Shown: in pieces, positions 57,860 through 64,000 of the stretch
How the letters are laid out: the number at the start of each line of letters is the position of its first letter
How positions within the stretch are numbered: the stretch's first letter is position 1
From: Tenodera sinensis
Taxonomy: Eukaryota; Arthropoda; Insecta; Mantodea; Mantidae
Assembly: GCA_030765045.1 (NCBI GenBank)
Contig: CM060961.1
Location: 36,779,805 to 36,843,804 of the forward strand
Length of the DNA stretch: 64,000 nt
Direction of reading: 5' to 3'
Notes under the pieces: generated by a model
What the model was told of the DNA's origin: nothing
Seen by the model: only the letters and a program-made list of their open reading frames with translations
The model's database searches: none
Position numbers and translations under genes: made by a program

Positions 57860-58075
57860 CGGAGCAAGATGGCTCAGTGCTAACATACGTTACACATTCA
57901 GGATGGACACCAAGTTACCGCCCATTCTGACCCTGGGTTTTTCGTGCATTTCCCTGCTCGATAGACCACTTTCTTTTCTTCATTCAGGCGTGCTTCTAGG
58001 TTCGTGAGGTATGGGCAGGTGGCACTGATACTTGCTCAAAGGAAAGAGTACTCCTCATAGACACTAGATGGCTGC
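57860..58075 (+). mobile_element. Possible tRNA-like SINE
   Basis: AGATGGCTCAGTGCTAACAT is A-box-like. The usual GGTTCGAATCC B box is replaced by CATTCTGACCCTGGG. The body has GTTTTTCGTGCATTTCCC. Weak evidence and no other copy. Confidence 0.3.
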
Positions 58076-58115
58076 TTAGTCGACAAGTCGTTCATCGCCT
58101 CTCTAGGCATTTTCT

Positions 58116-58240
58116 TGGATGCAACACAGTACTTCCTGTACTTACTAAACGTAGCAAAGAAAGTAAAAATAGCAAACTTCATATTTAAGCTAGCACACTT
58201 CAAGGATTCAAAGCAAAGATTTTTGTCAATTGCTCTTTTC
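58116..58240. repeat. Two R1 scraps in opposite orientation
   Basis: 58,116-58,166 is the R1 3' end on the plus strand (CAACACAGTACTTCCTGTAC, TAAACGTAGCAAAGAAAGTA). 58,170-58,240 resembles complement-strand R1 (CAAACTTCATATTTAAGC, GGATTCAAAGCAAAGATTTT). Confidence 0.5.
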
Positions 58241-58313
58241 CAGGTGCATAGTTACCTTCCTGTATGTTCCATTTATTTTATTTCGTTTTATTTTATTTGT
58301 AGTATAACTTTGG

Positions 58314-60961
58314 TATCAGAAACGCATCTCCACCAAAACCTCACATCCCGACTCCAGGGCTACCACTGTCTCCGATCGGACCGCGTCGGCCGCCGTGGGG
58401 GCGGCACAGCGATCTTCGTGAAGAGAAGTGTGGTCCACAAACCCGTCCAGCTCCCTCCACTTCAAACCCTTGAGGCCACGGCTACTTGAATCCAACTCGG
58501 CGGTATTGAGGTCTTGATGGTGTCTGCATATCACCCACCCCAGAGGCAGTTCGTTGTAAACGACTACCTCTCCATCCTTGCCCTACATCCTCATGTCATT
58601 CTGGCCGGGGACCTAAATGCCAAGCATCCGCGTTGGCATTGCGGCCCCCGCGCGGACAGAAGAGGCAATGACATAGTCCACATGGTCGACGCGGACCCTC
58701 AACTTAGAGTCGAGGGCCCCTGGCAACCCACTCATTATCCGCGAGGTCCAGGACGGCCATCCGTCATAGACTTCGCGATCATCAAACATTTCCCATATCA
58801 TGTGTCACTCACATCCATCAACGCACTTCATTCCGACCATAATCCAGTGTTGGCTACTGCCAACACCCGGGTTGCCAGCCAAGAGGTCCCATATCAACAC
58901 CGAAACGTCGACTGGGACTGTGTCAAGAGTTGCCTAAATGGCTCCATCCCTCCCAACCCCAACATCACCGACATCCCAACCCTTGAGGCGGCGGTCTCTT
59001 CCTTCACTTCTGTGGTGAAGCGAACGGTCCACAACCTCACCGTCCACACCCCAGCTCCTCTCCACCCAGACGTCCTACCCCTAGAGCTCCTTCTACTCAT
59101 CCGCCGCTCCTGGGCGGCTCGCAGACTCTGTCAGAGGCACCGCACACGCCATAACCTAGCGCTTCTAAGGCGTCTACGCCACGAGGTGCGTCTCCAACTG
59201 CGCGAGCACAGAGTGCGCGCGTGGGAGGACACGATGTCTCGTTTGAACCTAGGTGACGGCAACGTGTGGCGGATTGCCAAACGACTGAGAAACCGAGGTG
59301 GATCACACACCTCCCCAATCCATGGCACCCAAGGCCTGGCCTATGAACCCCAAGCCAAAGCAAATGCGTTTGCTGAATACCTGGAGAGGACCATGCGGCC
59401 GAGAGATAACCCGCAGGACCTAGACTTCTCCGACCGTGTTCGTGGGGAGGTACGCCGATACCTTCGACGCCCTCTTGACGACGCGGATCGGCTTCCTATC
59501 GTCAAACCCAGTGAAGTCCAGGGCGTACTCCAACGTCTCGACCGCAAAAAGGCCGCGGGGCCTGACGGGATAACACCTGTCATGCTCCGCCACCTTCCCT
59601 TCAATGCCGTGCTCTACCTGACTAAGGTCTTCAATATGTGCCTCGCCCTCAGCCACTTCCCACGTGAGTGGAGAGAGGCCCGGGTGATTTGCATATTGAA
59701 GCCAGGGAAAGACCCGGTCCATCCCGCCAACTACCGATCCATTAGCCTCCTACCCGTACTCTCGAAGGTATTCGAGAGACTAATACTAGCCCGCTTGTCC
59801 CCTATCTTAGGGGACATTCAAGCCATCCCACCACATCAGTTTGGGTTCCGGCCTGGCCACTCAACGCCCCAGCAGCTGCTGCGGGTGGTGGAGGCTGCCG
59901 CCCTGGGATACCAGGACAAGGCCTATACCGCCGCGGTATCTCTGGACGTTGAGAAGGCCTTCACTACGACCTGGCATGCCGGTCTCCTACGAAAGCTCAT
60001 CCAACTGGAGCTACCCACACGCCTTATACATCTATTACATTCCTACCTTAGACACAGATCCTTTGTGGTCTCAGTGGCGGGGAATAAATCCACACGCAGG
60101 CCAATCCGAGGCGGAGTCCCCGAAGGTTCTGTTTTATCACCCACGCTCTTCAGCGTCTACATGGCCGACCTACCTACAGAGCCGAACGTCAACATAGCTC
60201 AATATGCTGACGACGTGTTGCTCTACACAACAAACATCCTAACAGAACCTTCCTCCCAATACAGCGACACCTCCGCCTTATCCAAGAATGGTGCAGGCGT
60301 TGGCGATTGTCCATTAACCCGGAGAAAAGCCGCGCCATACTTTTTACTAAGCGCCGATTCCCCGCCAATCTCCCCACATTCACCTATCTGCGAAGAAGGA
60401 TTGAATGGGTAAACTCTATCTCCTACCTGGGAGTGAAGCTCGATAAGGGCCTTACTTTTCGGGAACACATCAACGACTTGTCGGCGCGGGCCGGTGGGGC
60501 AACTGCCTCTCTGTACCCCATGCTGCGGTCGGGGATGCCAGTTCCCCTAAAGCTACGCCTTTTTCGGGCACTCATAATCCCACTCCTCCTATACGCCTGC
60601 GAAATCTGGGGCATGGCCGCAGATTCCCATCTCCTGCGTCTGCAGCGTATACAGAATAGAGGACTTCGGATAATCTATTCTGTATGCCGCGGATTCCCTT
60701 CGAGACTACTGCACGAAGCCTCGTCTCTTCCGTATGTGGAGGACGAAATTAGGCGCCGGGCAACAAAATTTTACGACCAAATTCCTCAACATAGGAGTGC
60801 CCTGATTAGGTCTCTTGGGGACTACAACCCCACTGAACGCACGCGTGTGGGACACCGGGTTCCCCGCATGGCTTGCGGGCATCCCCGGTAACGAAGGAGA
60901 CATCCCTTCAACAGCGAAAGCTGAATACATCACAGTCCTCCAAGATAAGCTTGGATTCTAA
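58314..60961 (+). pseudogene. LINE ORF2 (AP endonuclease + reverse transcriptase), inactivated
   Basis: ORF2 nicks target DNA and reverse-transcribes the LINE RNA at the nick. The apurinic-type endonuclease part keeps SETHL (58,316 on), VSAYHPPQ, AGDLNAKHP, IDFAI and SDHNPV, but lacks its N-terminus. The RT domain has AGPDGITPVML, NYRSISLLPVLSKVFERL, QFGFRPGHST, SLDVEKAFTTTWH (first catalytic Asp at 59,945 present; the usual AFD Asp is Thr at 59,963), GVPEGSVLSPTLF (Glu at 60,122 where PQG is usual) and YADD (60,203-60,214). The C-terminal part has SINPEKS, ISYLGVKLD and LLYACEIWGMA. Lesions: TGA at 58,487-58,489, a frameshift at about 60,230-60,241 (frame resumes RHLRLIQEWCRRWRLSINPE), and another at about 60,865 before GIPGNEGDIPSTAKAEY. 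The frame ends at TAA 60,959-60,961. Confidence 0.9.
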
Positions 60962-61209
60962 ATTCAAAATTAAATAAACCTCCATATTTGGACCTTTACA
61001 CCTGCAGTGCCCAACGGAAGTTGCACACTGATTAAGCAGCCGCTGAGGAGCAAAATCTTGCTGCCTCCTTAAACCTACTACCTCAAACTTCACCCGCCAC
61101 CCTGCAAAATCCTACATCCCGTCATAAAGTGGTTAAGCCCTAAAAGGGCAGGTACACGTATGACACACCTCGGGCTGATCTCAGCCTGCCAGATAGCGTC
61201 GTCGTCGTC
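58314..61209 (+). mobile_element. Jockey-clade LINE, 5'-truncated, with 15-bp TSD
   Basis: The insertion starts inside the endonuclease domain and ends with GTCGTCGTCGTC. It is flanked by identical GTAGTATAACTTTGG at 58,299-58,313 and 61,210-61,224. It is distinctly GC-rich against AT-rich flanks. It holds the ORF2 remnant and a 3' UTR (60,962-61,209) whose last 120 bp recur at 28.0 kb. The perfect TSD and few coding lesions indicate a fairly young insertion. Confidence 0.9.
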
Positions 61210-61224
61210 GTAGTATAACTTTGG

Positions 61225-61399
61225 ATAATGACACTGAGTGTCCAAATTTGGTGTCTTTCGGGTGACTGAGGGAAACCAGGCAAAAAGCCTGCTACATCCA
61301 ACATTAAAAAAAAACAGTGCAGACTTATGGCAAAAGCATTGCAACATAACGTCAAGAGATACGTGGGTACAGTACTCATTCATTTTTATATATATAAAC
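61225..61399. other. Short unassigned stretch
   Basis: Pre-insertion DNA to the right of the LINE target duplication. No motif. Confidence 0.4.
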
Positions 61400-62150
61400 A
61401 ATTTTTACTTTCTCTACTACGTGTAGTAAGTAGAGGAAGTATTGAATTCCACCAATGTTGAGATTTCACCGGATATGTTTTTAGCACCCTTGAATAAAAA
61501 AAGTAGTTTAGAAAAAGATACGTGTGTGTGCCTATGTGTCAGTTCGTGGACAGCATAACTCAAAAAATAAAAGTAGCTAAGTATTTAATGTTAACATCCC
61601 TTAAGAAACACGAAGACTTTGAAGAAAATTCCTTCAATCTTAACTAACCTTTACATGAACAATTTTTCGAACATTTTTATTTTCTCGAAAATGATTCTAG
61701 CCATTTGGATTAAAATGCCATATGTTTAAAATATTTTATGACAAATGAAATGTATATTTTGAATCTTATGGCTATAGCCACTGTCTATAGTCTATAGTCC
61801 TGTTTACTCTGGATGACTTTTGCATAACTGGAAAACCGTAAGAGATAGATCTTGCTAAAACACACAATTTATTTCGTAATTTTTTTGTAGAACTTATACT
61901 TCTGTCAAATGAAACATAGTTATTCATTTTTTATATGTTAAGTGTGCAAAGAGAACGGAATGTCAAAGCTTTAAAAGATTTGACTATCGCACAAAGCCCA
62001 CTGTATTCTAATATTCCCCATGTACGTACAAGGAAATAAGTAATAACATAATTTGTACAAATGTTTATCTTAACTAAGATTATATGAATAAGAGTTTGTA
62101 CGATGGTTAGTACAAGAGTAGAAAAAGTCACGTGAGTGCAGCAGATCAGA
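61400..62150 (-). repeat. R1 repeat, near full length, minus strand
   Basis: From ACTTTCTCTACTACGTGTAG (3' end in complement) through GTGTGTGTGCCTATGTG in the microsatellite slot, GAAATGTATATTTTGAATC and GACTATCGCACAAAGCCCAC to TACAAGAGTAGAAAAAGTCA and GTGCAGCAGATCAGATTTTT. Both consensus ends are present, with moderate internal deletions. Confidence 0.8.
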
Positions 62151-63216
62151 TTTTTTTTTCTATTTAATTCACGTCATTTTAACTGCATAGTCATATCGTA
62201 AAGGATCTGTTATTACTAAGATACTCGTAGAACGGTATGAGGTGGACAGTTAGCCTTCATGGTCTCATCCCTCTATCTTATCATCTTGCTTCTTCATGAG
62301 TCCACAGAGGGAGCAGTGCAGGGTAGACTACCTTGGTGTGCCATCCAGTTTATCTGCTTACTGTATCTGTGAGTAGATGGCACAGCATTCGTTATTACCA
62401 TCTATTTTTCATTTTTACCGTTGTTTTAGACTTAAGCTGTAACTTTTGGGTTCTAGTATTAAATATCCAATCCGCTATTTACCTTAGCAACTGAGGGGAA
62501 CCACGAGAAAAGCAAACCACAGTTAGACTGGTCAGCCCACTGGAAAGTATAATTGTTCCTGTTTCCATTTTAACCTACACTTTGGAATGTACATCACATG
62601 AAAAACTACAGAGATTTCTGTAGATGTGCGTGCGTAGGTTCTTCAATAATTATGGATGAGCTTGCAGTGGGATGGAAGTACCAGTTGAATACTACATTGT
62701 GTTATTCCTTTATTACCCACAGATTGGGTGAAATCCACATGAAGCGGAATATTGTGTAGCGACTCCGATTGTGAACAAACTGCTTTGTGGTCGTGATCTT
62801 GGAGGGCTTCGACTATTGCTCCTCTAGCAAACACATGCAGCAAGCCGTACTTTGCGTCAACGCGGCATTGAATGAGCAAGAGCTATTATTGTACTACTCT
62901 AATGTTTAATATGCGCTTTATCTTTGATCATCAGAAGCCTCTCAGTTAACACTCACTGCATGCACTGTTTGTTCTCGGAAGTCATACATGTTTTACGTTG
63001 CACCAATGAGCGTGTCATTTCAGCCAATAAAATCAAAGAAATTTCAAATGACAGATAATTGTTAACCCCCAAGTGGAGCGAAACACAACGTTGCGACAAC
63101 TCTCTCTCTCTCTCTCTTATTCACTTTCACGTGTCATTGGTTTTCTGAAAAGTAAATGTACACGCGTGGAGTATGAGCTATTGCTTGGATAAAACGTGAC
63201 ACGCACGGGGTGGGGT
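62151..63216. other. No recognisable gene
   Basis: Mixed composition. A 78-codon minus frame at 62,643-62,879 shows no domain. A short (TC)n lies at about 63,101-63,117. Confidence 0.35.
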
Positions 63217-63219
63217 GGA

Positions 63220-63242
63220 GGGGGGGGGGGGGCGCGCGCGCA

Positions 63243-63285
<43 letters not shown>
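63220..63285. repeat. G13, (CG)n, (CA)n compound tract
   Basis: Poly-G (63,220-63,232), then CGCGCGCG, then about 40 bp of CA. Alternating purine-pyrimidine DNA next to a G-run. Not inside an R1 copy. Confidence 0.95.
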
Positions 63286-63287
<2 letters not shown>

Positions 63288-63439
63288 GTGTTACAGAATA
63301 CATGAGATTTCTCGCCAACAAAGGCGTAAATCAAGCATAAATTTTGAGAATGCCCCTGGCACAGTTCTAGAAACAACCGTTTTGTACGATTCATGATGGG
63401 CATAAGAAGCTTTTAGAAGCTGCAGAAAACGACCTCGCC

Positions 63440-64000
63440 AACGGTGCCCATGGACAAATGTTGCCGCAGAAATCATGTTGCTGTTCGAGATCTTATTAAA
63501 GCAGATGGTGACATAAACATTTTAAAGGTGGCGGTAGCAGCAGTAGCAATAAGCTATGGGAGTGATCATTCCATCATTTATGATAACTTTGATTTCCGGA
63601 AAGTGGTTCAGGTGAATTTCTCGTCTCCTTACTTAGGAACAAAGGTAAGTTCATCTGGAAGTTTGCTGAAGGCTCGTTAAGAAAGATGGGGAGATTGCTT
63701 ATGACTTGCGACCAAACCTGGGTTTAGCATTACACTCCTGAACTGAATGCAGTGGGCAGGGGGTGGAAGAAAAAAGACGGTAATAGCCATAAGACACTCG
63801 TGAGCTGGAAAAGTGTTTCTTTTAACCGCAGGAAACTCGCCGATCTCCTTGGAATGCCCTCCTTATAGGTTGACTATCACTTTGTGACAGTAATTTAGAC
63901 CACTTAAAGAGACATTAGCAAAAAAGTTGGCAGATGCTGCCTTTGTGACGCAATGCCAGTTCCGAGCAAGGGGCAGCGCAGAGCAAGTGGTAGAGGCACA
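63440..64000 (+). pseudogene. Mariner-like transposase pseudogene, runs off the window
   Basis: An open stretch to 63,680 reads RDLIKADGDINILKVAVAAV, AISYGSDHSIIYDNFDFRKV, the second helix-turn-helix of mariner transposases (usual 'LIKADRRI-I---A-A-GIS-GS-HSIIYD-L-FRKV'). After a frameshift it reads MTCDQTWV, stop, HYTPELNAVGRGWKKKD. The Asp of CDQTW aligns with the first catalytic Asp ('TxDExW'). VSWKSVSFNRRKL follows, then further stops. The stop after TWV and the frameshifts show it is dead. The remaining catalytic residues would lie beyond or near the window end. Confidence 0.65.

Overview
This window looks like insect nuclear DNA from a large, repeat-rich genome. It is AT-rich, with long CA/GT, ATT and TTC microsatellites, many tRNA-headed SINEs, degraded non-LTR retrotransposons, mariner and hAT relics, and no convincing host gene. 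The reverse-transcriptase fragments and SINEs resemble those I associate with polyneopteran insects such as cockroaches and termites. That placement is an impression, not proof. No rRNA, intact host tRNA, CRISPR array or bacterial-type operon was seen.

Nearly every recognisable feature is a transposable element or its remains. The dominant one is a non-coding interspersed family, here called R1. Its consensus is about 0.85-0.95 kb and about two dozen copies or fragments lie on both strands: 4.3-5.4, 10.8-11.3, 12.3-13.1, 17.0-17.9, 20.5, 21.6-22.7, 23.3, 26.6-27.4, 30.9, 34.0, 40.2-40.9, 45.0, 47.1-48.0, 49.8, 53.8-54.2, 55.7-56.6, 57.0, 58.1 and 61.4-62.2 kb. A second family, R2, has five copies (14.6, 32.3, 35.9, 38.4 and 46.5 kb). 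Four of them carry the same block of a TACGTCAT-like site 6-7 nt upstream of a TATATAAG-like box, as in a solo LTR or another Pol II-driven element.

The best-preserved protein-coding element is a 5'-truncated Jockey-clade LINE at 58.3-61.2 kb, much GC-richer than its flanks. It has a perfect 15-bp target-site duplication, one internal stop and two frameshifts. Older LINE fragments lie at 19.3-20.4, 24.1-25.15 and 34.6-35.55 kb. Mariner-like transposase relics are at 5.4-5.7 kb (minus) and 63.4-64.0 kb (plus), and a DUF4817-like helix-turn-helix fragment is at 6.8-7.1 kb.

Small elements include several SINE families, a clean hAT-type MITE at 27.68-27.85 kb with an 8-bp TSD, a more diverged hAT-like element at 51.7-52.3 kb, a 155-bp hairpin element at 8.04-8.20 kb, and a TIR element at 39.4-39.75 kb. 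The most striking structure is a 634-bp element at 55,817-56,450. It is a near-perfect 272-bp palindrome with a tRNA-like head in each arm, inserted with a 12-bp TSD inside an older R1 copy.

Family names R1, R2 and SINE-A to SINE-F are local labels. All repeat boundaries were found by eye and may be off by tens of bases. The remaining stretches are AT-rich DNA in which nothing could be recognised.
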